From the NCBI RefSeq assembly GCF_000019905.1, contig NC_010556.1, forward strand, positions 2,444,001 through 2,508,000: a stretch of 64,000 bases of DNA, given 5' to 3'. The DNA is from Exiguobacterium artemiae 255-15 (GTDB lineage Bacteria; Bacillota; Bacilli; Exiguobacteriales; Exiguobacteriaceae). The notes beneath the pieces are model-generated. The model searched no databases, had not been told where the DNA came from, and saw nothing but the letters and a program-made list of their open reading frames with translations. This document shows, in pieces, positions 15,881 through 25,608 of the stretch. The translations under genes and the position numbers were made by a program. Numbering within the stretch: the stretch's first letter is position 1; every line of letters begins with the position of its first letter.

Positions 15881-18682
15881 TCATCCGGATTGTTTAATAT
15901 CTTCTTGATAACGGTCATACCAGATTTCGAATTCATCAGCCGGAATCGGACGAGAGTAATAGAACCCTTGACCATACTCACAATCGAGCTTTCGTAAGTT
16001 CTCTCCCTGTTCGGCCTGTTCAATCCCTTCCGCCACGACATCATACTTTAACGTATGGGCGAGTCGGATGATTGTCTCGATTAACGGAGCATTTGAACAG
16101 GCATCCGTTCCACTGATGAACGAACGGTCAATCTTCAGTCGTTGAATCGGCAAACGGCTCAAATACGACAGCGAGGAATAGCCGGTTCCGAAGTCGTCAA
16201 TCGCCAGCCGGTAACCGAGTCGATGCAGCGTCTGTAAGGCATCAAAGACCCGTGTATCGGAAAAGACACCAAATGATTCGGTAATTTCCAGCTCCATCCG
16301 TTGTTCAATCCCGGGATAAAGATCCCGGACATTCGTCAACAACTCGACGATCCGGCCGGAGACCAGTTCTTTGACGGATAGATTGGCGGACACACGAAGT
16401 GACTCAAGCGGTGTCCCTTCCCATCGTCTGACCTGATTGACGGATTCCTGGACCACCCACATTCCGATTTCTTCAATCAGCATCGACCGTTCGGCAATCG
16501 GGATGAAGACAGCCGGACTGATCATCCCACGCTCGGGATGGAACCAGCGCAACAAGGCTTCGCATCCGTCGACCGTTTTAGTTTTCAGATTGACTTGCGG
16601 CTGATAAAACAGTTGCAGTTCGTTCCGGGCAATTGCTTCCCGCAACTCGGCTTCGAGAACGACGGATTCCCGGTATTCTTCACTCATCCAGGACTCAAAC
16701 CAGATCGGTCCACCGGTCTGTTCCCGTTTCGCATGCTGCATCGCGATGTCGACGGAAGACAGCAACGACGTCACCGCGACCGCATCATCCGGATAACGGA
16801 CCATACTCATACTGATACTGACATCGATTTTTTCACCGTCAATCCGGTAAGGACGTTCCAAAATCGTTTTCAGATCGCGGTAATCAACGATCTCCTGTTG
16901 GAAAATCAGGACGGCAAACTCATCGCCGCCAATCCGGGCTGCTGAACCTGTCCCGATGAAATGGTGACGCAAGCGGTTTGCCAGTTCTTTTAGGATTTGA
17001 TCACCGGCACTGTGTCCGTAGATATCGTTGATCCGTCTGAACTGCCGGACGCCGATCGTCACCAGTTCTCCCGGTTGCGGCGCAGCGATGGCTTCCTCCA
17101 TCTTTTGCTCAAACCCGTTCCGGTTCAACAAAGAGGTCAGCACATCAAACAGGGCCAGTTGCGTGATCTTTTCTTCGCGCTTAAATTGATCGGTCTCATC
17201 ATGACAGGTCAGATAAAGTGCCGTTCCGTTGCCGTTTTTCGAAGGAACATGAATGATGTTGACGAACATGTTCCGAATGTCCTGCTTGAAAATCATCTGG
17301 CAACGGATGGTCTGGCTGTACCCGTCGATTGCCCGGTTGAGGGTCCGGCGGACACGGTTTAAATCTGCCGGATGAATCAGTTCCTCGATTGTCATCAATT
17401 CAGACGACTGGGCCAACTGTTTGAAACGGTCATTTCCGCTGAGCAGTTGAAAATCAGAGGAGAGTGCAACAATCGGATTCGTATTTTGAGAAAATAAGGA
17501 TTCGATTTCTGCTTTCTTCTGTTTGATTTCCATCGTTTTTTTATCGTTATAATCGAGTAATCCGGAAATGATCGTCGTCATCGTCCGGAACGCTTCAACG
17601 ACCGGATGGAAGTCATTTAACTCCGGCACCTGATGATGCGACTGTTTCGGACCTTCCGCAAAAAAGTCGGCTTCCGCCTGCAAAATATGTAAGTCCTTTC
17701 GGAATGCCCGTAACAGGGATAAGGTCAGCCAAAGCAGAAGCAGAATCACACAGCACGTCGCAATGAACATCAGCCAGGCATTTCGGATCAACGTATTTCC
17801 ATGATCCGTCATTTCGGTCTGAACATCGGCAATCCCTTGATCAAACGACCGGTACATACTGGTTTGATACCGCTTTGCCACTTCGTCCATCGTTCCGTAT
17901 TGTTTCAGTTCCGGTTGATTGATGGTCGCATCGATCATTCGTAAATAGGCGTACATCTGATTGCTCATCACCGAGATATCCCGGCGAAGCTCTTCATCTT
18001 CCGGCCGCATCGTTGCGTAAAAGGACTGGATCAAAGCGTTGTTCCGTGAGTTCAGCTCCTGGCGTGTCTGACGAAGGCGCAACAGATCAATCGAGTTCAA
18101 TTGATTCTCCCGGTTAATGCTCACTAAAAACTGTCCCGCCCGGCCAAGCTCTTCCTGCATCAAAAAGAGATTCGAGAAAAACGTGTAATAGGTCCCGGTC
18201 TCGCCGCTCAAATACAGTTGGTTGAACAGGACTTCGCTTTTATAGGCAGTCGCTGCCTGAAAAAATTGATGCTCCGACTGATATCCGCCGGTCTGCAGCC
18301 GGTTGATTTCAGACAGGAGTTCTTTTTGAGCAGGTCCTTCCATCCGGAGCTGCTTGATCTGCCGGCCAAGTGCCGTCAGTTCCGTTTTCGTTTGTTGCCA
18401 CGTCTCGGTCCGTGTCGCAACGGCATCTCCCGTCGTTTCACTTAAGGTGAGGTAATACTCATTCGTCACATCCCGTTCAACCTGATTGAGTCGTTCAAAA
18501 ATATCCATCATCTCGCTTGAGCGTTTGAACTGATATCCTTCTTCCAGATTCTTTACCAGTTGTTGCGTCGCGATCAACAACGCTAACAGACCAATAACTG
18601 AAATCATCCATGAGAACGTTTTGTAGTAGGAGCGTTTTCGGAATGCTTCTACGATGGAGACTGGTGATAAACGTCGCAACAC
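15881..18682 (-). CDS. Membrane GGDEF-EAL protein, probably a c-di-GMP phosphodiesterase
   Basis: The 933-aa protein has a transmembrane helix near 25-43, an extracellular helical domain of about 270 residues, a second helix near 305-325, a PAS-like segment, a GGDEF domain and an EAL domain. GGDEF itself is intact (585-589), but the metal-binding DxD of active cyclases is Gly544 and Arg546 here (IGVRQFRRIND). The EAL domain keeps E708-A-L, ELEITES, IDDFGTGYSS, KIDRSF and AEGIE. I infer a phosphodiesterase whose GGDEF domain is a GTP-sensing or structural part. The extracellular domain resembles a four-helix bundle sensor; ligand unknown. Monocistronic. Confidence 0.85.
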   Translation of the reverse strand: MLRRLSPVSIVEAFRKRSYYKTFSWMISVIGLLALLIATQQLVKNLEEGYQFKRSSEMMDIFERLNQVERDVTNEYYLTLSETTGDAVATRTETWQQTKTELTALGRQIKQLRMEGPAQKELLSEINRLQTGGYQSEHQFFQAATAYKSEVLFNQLYLSGETGTYYTFFSNLFLMQEELGRAGQFLVSINRENQLNSIDLLRLRQTRQELNSRNNALIQSFYATMRPEDEELRRDISVMSNQMYAYLRMIDATINQPELKQYGTMDEVAKRYQTSMYRSFDQGIADVQTEMTDHGNTLIRNAWLMFIATCCVILLLLWLTLSLLRAFRKDLHILQAEADFFAEGPKQSHHQVPELNDFHPVVEAFRTMTTIISGLLDYNDKKTMEIKQKKAEIESLFSQNTNPIVALSSDFQLLSGNDRFKQLAQSSELMTIEELIHPADLNRVRRTLNRAIDGYSQTIRCQMIFKQDIRNMFVNIIHVPSKNGNGTALYLTCHDETDQFKREEKITQLALFDVLTSLLNRNGFEQKMEEAIAAPQPGELVTIGVRQFRRINDIYGHSAGDQILKELANRLRHHFIGTGSAARIGGDEFAVLIFQQEIVDYRDLKTILERPYRIDGEKIDVSISMSMVRYPDDAVAVTSLLSSVDIAMQHAKREQTGGPIWFESWMSEEYRESVVLEAELREAIARNELQLFYQPQVNLKTKTVDGCEALLRWFHPERGMISPAVFIPIAERSMLIEEIGMWVVQESVNQVRRWEGTPLESLRVSANLSVKELVSGRIVELLTNVRDLYPGIEQRMELEITESFGVFSDTRVFDALQTLHRLGYRLAIDDFGTGYSSLSYLSRLPIQRLKIDRSFISGTDACSNAPLIETIIRLAHTLKYDVVAEGIEQAEQGENLRKLDCEYGQGFYYSRPIPADEFEIWYDRYQEDIKQSG

Positions 18683-18765
18683 ATCGTCCTCCCTAACTTG
18701 TCATTATGTTTCTATATCGTCTTGTCGGGACGGTTCGTGAAGTCAAAAGCAGTTAAAAAGGGTCA

Positions 18766-18812
18766 ATAAAAAGCACTTCTTCCCACTTTTCGTGAAAATC
18801 AGTGCTTTTTAT
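18766..18812 (-). terminator. Terminator of the CBS gene
   Basis: ATAAAAAGCACT (18766-18777) pairs with AGTGCTTTTTAT (18801-18812); T5 follows the stem on the minus strand. It is nine bases from the CBS stop codon. Confidence 0.8.
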
Positions 18813-18820
18813 ACTAGATT

Positions 18821-19243
18821 TTAGTATTGAACGTTCTCGCGTGCCACTTTTTTAGCAAAATAGTCAATGATGTCACGGCGACGAATGATGCCGATAAAGT
18901 GTTTCCCGTCATCGATGACCGGTACGAAATTTTGATCGGTGATGACTTCAATCATCTCTTCCATCTGTGCTGTGATCGAGACCGGTTTGTACCGGACACG
19001 CTGTTTGATATCCGTTAAACGGGTTTGCAGAACATGATCGTAATCCGCATGTTCAAGATTTTTTTCAAGTGCCCACAGGACATCCCCTTCCGTCAGGGTT
19101 CCTGCATATTTTCCTTTGTCATCAACGAGTGGGACCGATGTGAATCGATGATGTTTCATCTTTTCAAGTGCTTGTCTGACCGTTGATTCAGGATCTAAGT
19201 ATTTCACTTCGTCTTTTGGTAATAAGAAAAAAGCAATATTCAT
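18821..19243 (-). CDS. Two-CBS-domain protein
   Basis: The 140-aa protein is almost entirely a CBS pair: the first repeat reads STVRQALEKMKHHRFTSVPL, then DDKGKYAGTLTEGD; the second VSITAQMEEMIEVI, then NFVPVIDDGKHFIGIIRRRD. CBS pairs bind adenine nucleotides, and small stand-alone ones in Firmicutes can be receptors for AMP, ATP or c-di-AMP. The start MNIAFFLLPKDEV is typical of one widespread Bacillales group, but it is not clearly DarB/YkuL. No partner gene is adjacent. Ligand unknown. Confidence 0.75.
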   Translation of the reverse strand: MNIAFFLLPKDEVKYLDPESTVRQALEKMKHHRFTSVPLVDDKGKYAGTLTEGDVLWALEKNLEHADYDHVLQTRLTDIKQRVRYKPVSITAQMEEMIEVITDQNFVPVIDDGKHFIGIIRRRDIIDYFAKKVARENVQY

Positions 19244-19419
19244 GTTCGTTCCTCCCTAGCCACTCTGTGACACCGCTTCTATTTTATCATGAACTCAGGT
19301 TTCGTTCAGTTCCCAAATCATGAAAATCTCCCCACAATTCCTTCATATTTAGTACTACCCTTCCGATAATCAGAATAGACAGATTTTAAAGACTATTTAA
19401 AAAGATAGGAGAATTACAC

Positions 19420-21663
19420 ATGCGTCTTCCGATTACACGCCGGCTTTTCATCGGGTTGATTTTACTGCCCGCTCTCACGTTAGGAGTCTCGACCTGGTTT
19501 TCATATAATCAGACGAGTCAGACTGTCGAACGGTTGGTCGATTCGACCTCCCAAACGGCCTTAAAACAGCTTGAGCAATCCTTCTCCCGTATCATCGATG
19601 ACACAAAAAAAGATACGACCCTGTTGGCCGGTCTCCCGTTTAACCGGACGAACGGACAACTGCCGAGTTACATAAGCAATACACCGGAACCGGGAGCGGA
19701 ACTCCCGTCCCAAAAAGCGAAAGACATCTACAGCGTCCTCGAAAAATACGGTTCATCCAAAATCGAAAATTCCTTTGTCCAATATGCGGATACCAAGGGC
19801 GGTTATTTAAATTGGCCGAAACAGGAAGCCGCGTCGGGATACGATCCACGCCAGGACGTCTGGTACAAACAGGCGTTGGAAAATTCGAGTACGGTCGCGA
19901 TGAGCGAACCGTACTATGATCAAGCTACCAAGCTTTCGGTCATCGGTTTTTCAAAAGCAGCGCTCGATGATCAGGCGAATATCAAAGGTGTCTTATCCGT
20001 CTATAAAAGTGTCGACCGGTTATCGGAAGACATGAAACGGATTGAAATCGGTCAAAAAGGATTTGTCTTCAGTTATACAAAAGACGGTCAGATCGTCACG
20101 CATCCGAATAAAAACTATTTCTTTAAGAAAGTCGACCAGTTACGCGAAGATGGAAAAGCGTATTTCGAAGCCCCTAAACAAATGATCAGTCAGGAATCCG
20201 GTTCGACGATCATGGAGGTCGGCGGAAAAAAATCCGTCGTCATCTGGCAACTGTCCTCGAAGACGGGCTTTAAACTGGCGGTCGTTCTCGATTATGACTC
20301 GTTGTATGCTCCTAAGGACGCAATGCTGACACAATCGTTGATCAACTTCGTCATTGCAATCGCCTTGGCAACTTTAATCGCCTGGCTCATCGGCCGTTCC
20401 ATCCATCGACCGTTAGCCGGTCTTCGCCGTGAGGCGTTAGCCATCGCAAACGGTGATTTACGCACAACGAACCGCACGAAACGCTGGATCCGCGATGAAC
20501 TGTCGGATCTCGGCGAAAACTTTGACGCCATGCGCCAAAAGCTCCGGCAAACAATTACAGCGATGACCGAGTCCGCCGGCACCGTCCGGGATGCTTCGCA
20601 CGATTTATCGTCAAATGCCGTTCATGTTCAAAATGCATCGGTTCAAATCGGACAGACAATGGAAGAAATCGCTGCTGCCGGTGAAACGCAGACGAAACAA
20701 GCGGAACGTTCTTCCCATGCGGTTTACGGTGTCAAAGAACGATCGATCGCAATGCAGACTGCCGCTACCGAAACACTGACCGAAGTCGCATCTGTCGCCT
20801 CTGCCGCGACACGTGGCAGTCGCCTGACGAAACAGACTATCACGGATCTGTTACAGCATTCTGATTCATTGGAACAGGAGATTCAAAATACATCCGACTT
20901 CCTCGGCAAACGCTCTGAAGAAATCGGCAAGATTCTCGGAACGTTACAGGCCATCTCTAGTCAAACCAATCTCTTGGCTTTAAACGCGGCCATCGAGGCG
21001 GCACGTGTCGGGGAACAGGGACGCGGGTTTGCCGTCGTCGCGAGTGAAGTGCGGAAACTGGCCGAAGAAAGTGATCAGTCCGCGAAACAAATCAAACAGT
21101 TACTCGATAACATCCAACATGAAACGCAGACGGCGATGGGTGCGATGAACGGCGTCATGGATGACTTAAAACACTCGCTCGAATCGGTCAAGACGACCGG
21201 AGTCGATTTCGAACAGATTGCCGGGTCCGTCCAGCATGTCTCGAACCGGACAGAATCTTTGACGGGAGATATCAGTGCCCTGACTCATGCGACCGAAGAG
21301 GTTTCTGACGCGATGGGAACGATTCTTGCCTTGACGGAAGAAAATGCTGCCGGCATCGAGACGAGTGCCGCAAGCATCCAGGAAACAAATGCGACGATCG
21401 AAGCCGTCACGACAGCAGCGGCTCATCTCGCGCAAATCGCAACGGAACTCCATGCCTTGACCGTCGACTTCCAAGTCGATGAACCGATCGACGGGGACGA
21501 ACTTCTCCCTCCGGCTGAAACATCTGAACCACTCGTACACGACCTGTCTTACGACGAAGTAGCGGCTTCACTCGATGAACATGCTGAACCCGAGCAAACG
21601 TCAAAGGACGATGAATCGGCTGATTCGGCTGACTCAGACTCTTCTGACGATGCTCCCCGGTAA
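19420..21663 (+). CDS. Methyl-accepting chemotaxis protein with dCache sensor
   Basis: The 747-aa chemoreceptor has a transmembrane helix at 8-28, an extracellular double-Cache domain (about 35-300, with [12 protein letters not shown] and [10 protein letters not shown] typical of the ligand-binding dCache_1 fold), a second helix near 303-325, a HAMP domain, and a long coiled-coil signalling domain with the hairpin tip [20 protein letters not shown] (near 531-550). The last 55 residues are very acidic and rich in Ser and Asp. A TCCGATAA motif at 19362-19369 weakly resembles a sigma-D -10. Many dCache receptors bind amino acids, but the ligand here is not known. Confidence 0.88.
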   Translation: MRLPITRRLFIGLILLPALTLGVSTWFSYNQTSQTVERLVDSTSQTALKQLEQSFSRIIDDTKKDTTLLAGLPFNRTNGQLPSYISNTPEPGAELPSQKAKDIYSVLEKYGSSKIENSFVQYADTKGGYLNWPKQEAASGYDPRQDVWYKQALENSSTVAMSEPYYDQATKLSVIGFSKAALDDQANIKGVLSVYKSVDRLSEDMKRIEIGQKGFVFSYTKDGQIVTHPNKNYFFKKVDQLREDGKAYFEAPKQMISQESGSTIMEVGGKKSVVIWQLSSKTGFKLAVVLDYDSLYAPKDAMLTQSLINFVIAIALATLIAWLIGRSIHRPLAGLRREALAIANGDLRTTNRTKRWIRDELSDLGENFDAMRQKLRQTITAMTESAGTVRDASHDLSSNAVHVQNASVQIGQTMEEIAAAGETQTKQAERSSHAVYGVKERSIAMQTAATETLTEVASVASAATRGSRLTKQTITDLLQHSDSLEQEIQNTSDFLGKRSEEIGKILGTLQAISSQTNLLALNAAIEAARVGEQGRGFAVVASEVRKLAEESDQSAKQIKQLLDNIQHETQTAMGAMNGVMDDLKHSLESVKTTGVDFEQIAGSVQHVSNRTESLTGDISALTHATEEVSDAMGTILALTEENAAGIETSAASIQETNATIEAVTTAAAHLAQIATELHALTVDFQVDEPIDGDELLPPAETSEPLVHDLSYDEVAASLDEHAEPEQTSKDDESADSADSDSSDDAPR

Positions 21664-21682
21664 ACGATTTTCCTTCCAACTC

Positions 21683-21736
21683 AAAAAGACATCAACCGCC
21701 TGAACAAACGGGCCGTTGATGTCTTTTGTTTTTTTA
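21683..21736 (+). terminator. Terminator of the chemoreceptor gene
   Basis: AAAAGACATCAAC and GTTGATGTCTTTT form the main stem with an imperfect CGCC/GGCC extension, ending in a T7 run at 21730-21736. Confidence 0.8.
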
Positions 21737-21831
21737 AATGTCTTCTCGGCTTCAAATGATTCTTGCTATACAATCATCGGGACACGACGTAAACTGAAAA
21801 CAACACGTTTTTAAAGAACGGAGGAACTCCA

Positions 21832-22986
21832 GTGTCGCCCTTATCAACAGAAGATTTGATTCAAATCGCGGAAAGTCTTTACGGGACGACGGGCTTTTTT
21901 GTTTCGTACCAGTCCCTGACCGGTGAGAAACTGGATATCAGTCCTGCCGCGCCTTCGCATCCGAGCCGGTTATCGATCGAACAGGAATGGCCGGCACCGG
22001 ATCAGACACCGCTCCTGTATACCTTAAAAGATGGAACGGCTTACCTGTTTATTCCCGTCCAGGAACAAGGACAGTACCGGATCGGTCCGGTCTTACTGCA
22101 ATCGGCTCTGTTCCGTGCGCACATTCAGGATGAAGCGTTCCATCAATTTTATAAAGCCTTGACCCGGACGACGGAAAACCGGTTGATCGACTGCGCTCAT
22201 CTGGTCCACCGTTTACTGACCGGCCAGCAACTCGCTAAACGGGACATCCGAACCGAATCGGAAAGCGAAGAGCAGGAAATTCCGCTGATTGCCGATGTTT
22301 CCCCTCATACTGCAACGACTGCCTACATCAAGGCCTGGGAGCGGGAACAGCAGATCATCGAATGGATTTCGTCCGGACAAAGCGAACGCTTGGCGACGAC
22401 CTACTCTCTACCCGCTTACGGTGAATTCGGATCACTCGCGCGGCACCAGCCGTTACGGGCGGAAAAAAATCTGTTGCTCGGCACAGTGTTATTGAGCGCC
22501 CGGGCTGCGATTAACGGCGGGCTGGAACCGGATGAATCCTTTATGCTCAGCGACCGGATGATTGAATCGATTGAAGCGGCAAACAGTATTTCCGAGCTGC
22601 GTAACCGCCACGTCCGGATCACGGTCAGCTTTGCAGAGGCCGTCAAACAGATTCAGGAGTTGCGCCATTCGCCGCACGTACTCGCCGCGATCCGTTATAT
22701 CCAGCAGCACTTGTATGATCCGTTATCAGTCTCGTCCATCAGCCAGGCGATTCACGTTTCATCAAATTATTTATCCGTCCTGTTCAAGGAAGAGACGGGA
22801 CTTCCGCTCGCGCGTTACGTCATTCGTGAACGGATTCGTGAAGCGAAACGGCTGTTGCGTTCGACGGATGATTCCCTGCTGACGATCTCGAACAAGTTAC
22901 ATTTCTCGAGTCAAAGTCATTTTAGTCAGGCGTTCAAACAGACGACCGGCGAGACACCGACTCATTACAGACAACATCATTTTTAA
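21832..22986 (+). CDS. AraC-family transcriptional regulator
   Basis: The 384-aa protein carries a C-terminal AraC DNA-binding domain (about 280-384) with both helix-turn-helix motifs: LSVSSISQAIHVSSNYLSVL and LLTISNKLHFSSQSHFSQAF, then TGETPTHYR. The N-terminal 270 residues are not a recognised sensor; a segment may form a ligand-binding domain like those in other Bacillales AraC proteins of this size. Start GTG at 21832, with ACGGAGGAA at the right distance. The glycerophosphotransferase gene follows after 21 bases in the same operon, so cell-wall glycopolymer synthesis may be linked to this regulator (inference). Confidence 0.8.
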   Translation: MSPLSTEDLIQIAESLYGTTGFFVSYQSLTGEKLDISPAAPSHPSRLSIEQEWPAPDQTPLLYTLKDGTAYLFIPVQEQGQYRIGPVLLQSALFRAHIQDEAFHQFYKALTRTTENRLIDCAHLVHRLLTGQQLAKRDIRTESESEEQEIPLIADVSPHTATTAYIKAWEREQQIIEWISSGQSERLATTYSLPAYGEFGSLARHQPLRAEKNLLLGTVLLSARAAINGGLEPDESFMLSDRMIESIEAANSISELRNRHVRITVSFAEAVKQIQELRHSPHVLAAIRYIQQHLYDPLSVSSISQAIHVSSNYLSVLFKEETGLPLARYVIRERIREAKRLLRSTDDSLLTISNKLHFSSQSHFSQAFKQTTGETPTHYRQHHF

Positions 22987-23007
22987 TCTTTTTTAAAGGA
23001 GTATGAC

Positions 23008-24189
23008 ATGACACAGCTACTTACGAAAATCCGCCGCAAGAAAATCCATAAAGGATTGCTTCTCTATCGGCTGTTTCAACAGCTTCCGGTTCAAAAAAAT
23101 CTTGTCCTGTTTGAAAGCTTTTTAGGTCGCGGTTATTCGGACAATCCGAAAGCGCTCTACCTGACACTTCAAAAACAGCGTCCGGAACTTGAACTCGTCT
23201 GGATTTTTGCCAAAGAACCGAACGCCGCAGTCAAGGCAGCTTGTCCGAACTGGGTATTGCGGAACAGCCCGAAATACTATTACCTGATGGCCCGGGCGCA
23301 GTACTGGATATTTAACACCCGTCAGCCGCTCAGCTTAAAAAAACGACGGGAAACGATGTATTTACAGACCTGGCACGGGACTCCTTTAAAACGGCTCGGA
23401 CTCGACATGGATGAGGTCCATATGCCGGGTACGAATACCGAACAGTACAAAAAGAACTTTTCTGCCCAGGCCAAGGAATGGAACTATCTGCTTTCACCCA
23501 ATCTCTATTCCAGCGCCATTTTCAAACGGGCCTTTGATTTCCGGGGACTGCTTCTTGAAACCGGTTATCCGCGAAATGACCTGTTGTATGCGCCGGACCG
23601 TCAGCAACAAGCCGGACAGATCAAACAGTCACTGCGATTGCCGCCCGGTAAAAAAGTCATCTTGTATGCACCGACCTGGCGGGACGACGAGTTCGTAACG
23701 AAAGGTCAGTACCGGTTTAATCTCAAACTGGATTTGAAACAGATTCAATCCCGTTTAGGTGACGACTACATCGTTCTGTTACGGATGCACTACTTGATTG
23801 CGGAACACCTGGACTTGACGGCGTTTGACGGGTTTGCATACGACGTGTCCGCTTACGGCGATATCGCGGAACTGTATCTGATCAGTGATCTGTTGATTAC
23901 GGATTACTCGTCCGTCTTCTTCGATTATGCTCACTTGAACCGTCCGATGTTATTCTTTACGTATGATTTAGAGAAATACGCTTCCATCCTCCGGGGATTC
24001 TATTTTGATTTTGAAGCGGTCGTTCCCGGTCCACTGTTAAAAGAAAGTGATCAGGTCATCGATTATATCGAAGACATTGCAACACAGTCCAAACAGTACG
24101 AAGAGAAATACACCGCGTTCCAGGAACGCTTTTGCAGCCTCGATGACGGGAAAGCCAGTCAACGGGTTGTTGATGCTTTGTTTAAATAA
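23008..24189 (+). CDS. CDP-glycerol glycerophosphotransferase family protein (TagB/TagF-like)
   Basis: The 393-aa enzyme matches the Glyphos_transf domain: LQTWHGTPLKRLG (residues 121-133), YAPTWRDD, LLRMHYL and ITDYSSVFFDYA, which surround the catalytic histidines and the CDP-glycerol binding site. Such enzymes transfer glycerol phosphate (or ribitol phosphate) units to a wall teichoic acid precursor at the membrane. It is short compared with full-length TagF polymerases (about 700 aa), so a primase-like or single-domain transferase is more likely. It follows the AraC gene closely, with an AAAGGAG site. No other teichoic acid genes are nearby. Confidence 0.85.
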   Translation: MTQLLTKIRRKKIHKGLLLYRLFQQLPVQKNLVLFESFLGRGYSDNPKALYLTLQKQRPELELVWIFAKEPNAAVKAACPNWVLRNSPKYYYLMARAQYWIFNTRQPLSLKKRRETMYLQTWHGTPLKRLGLDMDEVHMPGTNTEQYKKNFSAQAKEWNYLLSPNLYSSAIFKRAFDFRGLLLETGYPRNDLLYAPDRQQQAGQIKQSLRLPPGKKVILYAPTWRDDEFVTKGQYRFNLKLDLKQIQSRLGDDYIVLLRMHYLIAEHLDLTAFDGFAYDVSAYGDIAELYLISDLLITDYSSVFFDYAHLNRPMLFFTYDLEKYASILRGFYFDFEAVVPGPLLKESDQVIDYIEDIATQSKQYEEKYTAFQERFCSLDDGKASQRVVDALFK

Positions 24190-24222
24190 AATTAAATAAA
24201 GCTTCCTTACCTGCATTGATTC

Positions 24223-24333
24223 GCAGGAAAGACTTCGCTTTCCTCGGGCGAACGGCGAGCCTCCTCGACGCATACGCGTCTTCCGGGGTCTCACCGGTTT
24301 CGCTTTTCCCGCAGGAGTCTTCGTCTTTCCTGC
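24223..24333 (-). repeat. Bacillaceae-type intergenic palindromic repeat, copy 1
   Basis: A 111-base element bounded by GCAGGAAAGAC (24223-24233) and its inverse GTCTTTCCTGC (24323-24333). Read on the minus strand it contains GACTCCTGCGGGAAAAGCG, then GGTGAGACCCCG, a central GACGC/GCGTC hairpin (24267-24280), GAGGAGGCTC and GCCCGAGGAAAGCG. These blocks recur in intergenic regions of many Bacillaceae, where they are often mis-annotated as small ORFs. The function is not known. It fills the gap between the glycerophosphotransferase terminator region and the stop codon of that gene. Confidence 0.7.
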
Positions 24334-24369
24334 TCTTTTGCATACGCATTTTTATTTTGCGGCACCACT

Positions 24370-24428
24370 AAAAAACCGGAATGACTTTCTTTTTCTATAC
24401 AAGAAGAAGAAAGTCATTCCGGTTTTTT
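24370..24428. terminator. Strong bidirectional terminator
   Basis: AAAAAACCGGAATGACTTTC (24370-24389) pairs with its inverse ending at 24428 to give a stem of about 22 bp, with A6/T6 ends. It ends transcription from both the plus-strand transferase gene and the minus-strand two-gene cassette. Confidence 0.9.
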
Positions 24429-24463
24429 GTATATCACTTTAAGAAAAACCCGATTAAGTTAGT

Positions 24464-24841
24464 TCATCTTCTTGGTCGTCGGAGCGATTGCTTTGGCACC
24501 AGCTCTTCAAATTCCGGATGAACATAAGCAGGTCTTTTTCTCTCCCAATCTTTTCCCAGTAACTTTGTCGCTTCTTCCCAACTATGAACGACAGACGACT
24601 TCGTCTGAAGAAGGGCGTTCAGATTATCTTCATCTTCTTCGTCAAAAAATGCGGATTCGTTTGTTTCTTTTAGGAACACCCATTGTCCGTCCGGTTGTTT
24701 CTGTCCCATCAAGGTGACACGTCCACCTTCAAAGCGTAGTACCAGTATTTCTTCCCATGTTCCCTTCAAATGATTGTCCCCCGTTTCAATTCCCACGAAA
24801 TTTGGTTTGATGCAACTCGACAAGTTCTCCAAAGCGAACAT
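24464..24841 (-). CDS. Hypothetical protein, 125 aa, second gene of a DUF1643-like cassette
   Basis: I do not recognise the family. The product is acidic in the middle (FFDEEDEDN) and basic at the end (SLRRPRR), with no transmembrane segment or signal peptide. It overlaps the upstream gene by 56 bases in another frame and has only a weak ribosome binding site, so it is probably coupled to it. Codon use is more AT-rich than in the neighbouring genes, as in its partner, suggesting a gene pair with a different history (inference). Confidence 0.55.
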   Translation of the reverse strand: MFALENLSSCIKPNFVGIETGDNHLKGTWEEILVLRFEGGRVTLMGQKQPDGQWVFLKETNESAFFDEEDEDNLNALLQTKSSVVHSWEEATKLLGKDWERKRPAYVHPEFEELVPKQSLRRPRR

Positions 24842-25430
24842 TTCGATCGGCTACCCTTTGAGGAGACGGATGATAGTAGTCTGTCGTTCCCTGCTTTTCT
24901 TTTCCGAAAAAAGGAACCCCTGATGCTTTAATTCGTCTCATCCACTCTTGTTTCGCTTGATTGAGATGAAGCCATGATTTCCGATTTTCGACACCCCAAC
25001 CGATAAGCAACCAGGGATGCGTCTTTAATTCTTCAACAGACGCAAAGGAGTCACTCGAATCATACATTCCAAGTCGGGATAATTCTTCGAAGTATTTAAT
25101 GGACTCAACATTCTGCCCGTGACGAAGTTGAAACAAGTTATACAAGTGGAATCTTCCGGATAAGGGTTGATGATCCGTATGAATCTGTTCAACGATCCGG
25201 ATCAGCTGTTTCATAGTTGGATCATTCGCGTGGATCGGTCCAGTCGCTCGTCCAGTCGCATGAAGAACCGTATCTAGATCCTTTGTTAATCTTGCGGATC
25301 CGGGATTAAGCAAGAGGCAGGCGCCAAGTGAGTTCGTCCCTTCGCCCCATTGCAGATACGTTTCATTCCGATGAATCCGGTCCCCTACTTTTACAAAAGT
25401 ACCAAATGCTTGAACGTTCTGATGAGCCAT
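24786..25430 (-). CDS. DUF1643-like protein
   Basis: The 214-aa protein has LGACLLLNPGSARLTKD near residues 35-51 and ANDPTMKQLIRIVEQ near 69-83, a pattern close to DUF1643 proteins, which have a MLNPS motif and a downstream DPT motif. FHLYNLFQLR and WLLIGWGV also fit. Function in that family is unknown; some members occur with mobile or defence genes. It is the first gene of a two-gene cassette, with base composition lower in GC than the surroundings. The ribosome binding site is GGGGAG, 11 bases before the ATG. Confidence 0.55.
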   Translation of the reverse strand: MAHQNVQAFGTFVKVGDRIHRNETYLQWGEGTNSLGACLLLNPGSARLTKDLDTVLHATGRATGPIHANDPTMKQLIRIVEQIHTDHQPLSGRFHLYNLFQLRHGQNVESIKYFEELSRLGMYDSSDSFASVEELKTHPWLLIGWGVENRKSWLHLNQAKQEWMRRIKASGVPFFGKEKQGTTDYYHPSPQRVADRNVRFGELVELHQTKFRGN

Positions 25431-25542
25431 ACTTGACCATTCTCCCCTTCAAAATGGAATAAATAAATTTACATTTACATTTTATCACATTTTTAAAATA
25501 AAATGTTTCGTCCGGATTTCCCTTGATAACCTCTAATTCGAA

Positions 25543-25594
25543 CAAAAAAAGACTCCAACGATGAAACGAAATTTCCGTTCCGTCGATGGAGTCT
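25543..25594 (-). terminator. Terminator of rlmCD
   Basis: AGACTCCA...TGGAGTCT arms (about 25550-25558 and 25586-25594) with a partly paired interior, followed on the minus strand by T7. It lies 14 bases past the rlmCD stop codon. Confidence 0.75.
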
Positions 25595-25608
25595 CAAGGT
25601 TAGATTGA

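Noticed and set aside
24037-24294. A minus-strand 85-residue ORF
   Set aside because: It is a translation of the intergenic repeat and of the end of the transferase gene in another frame.
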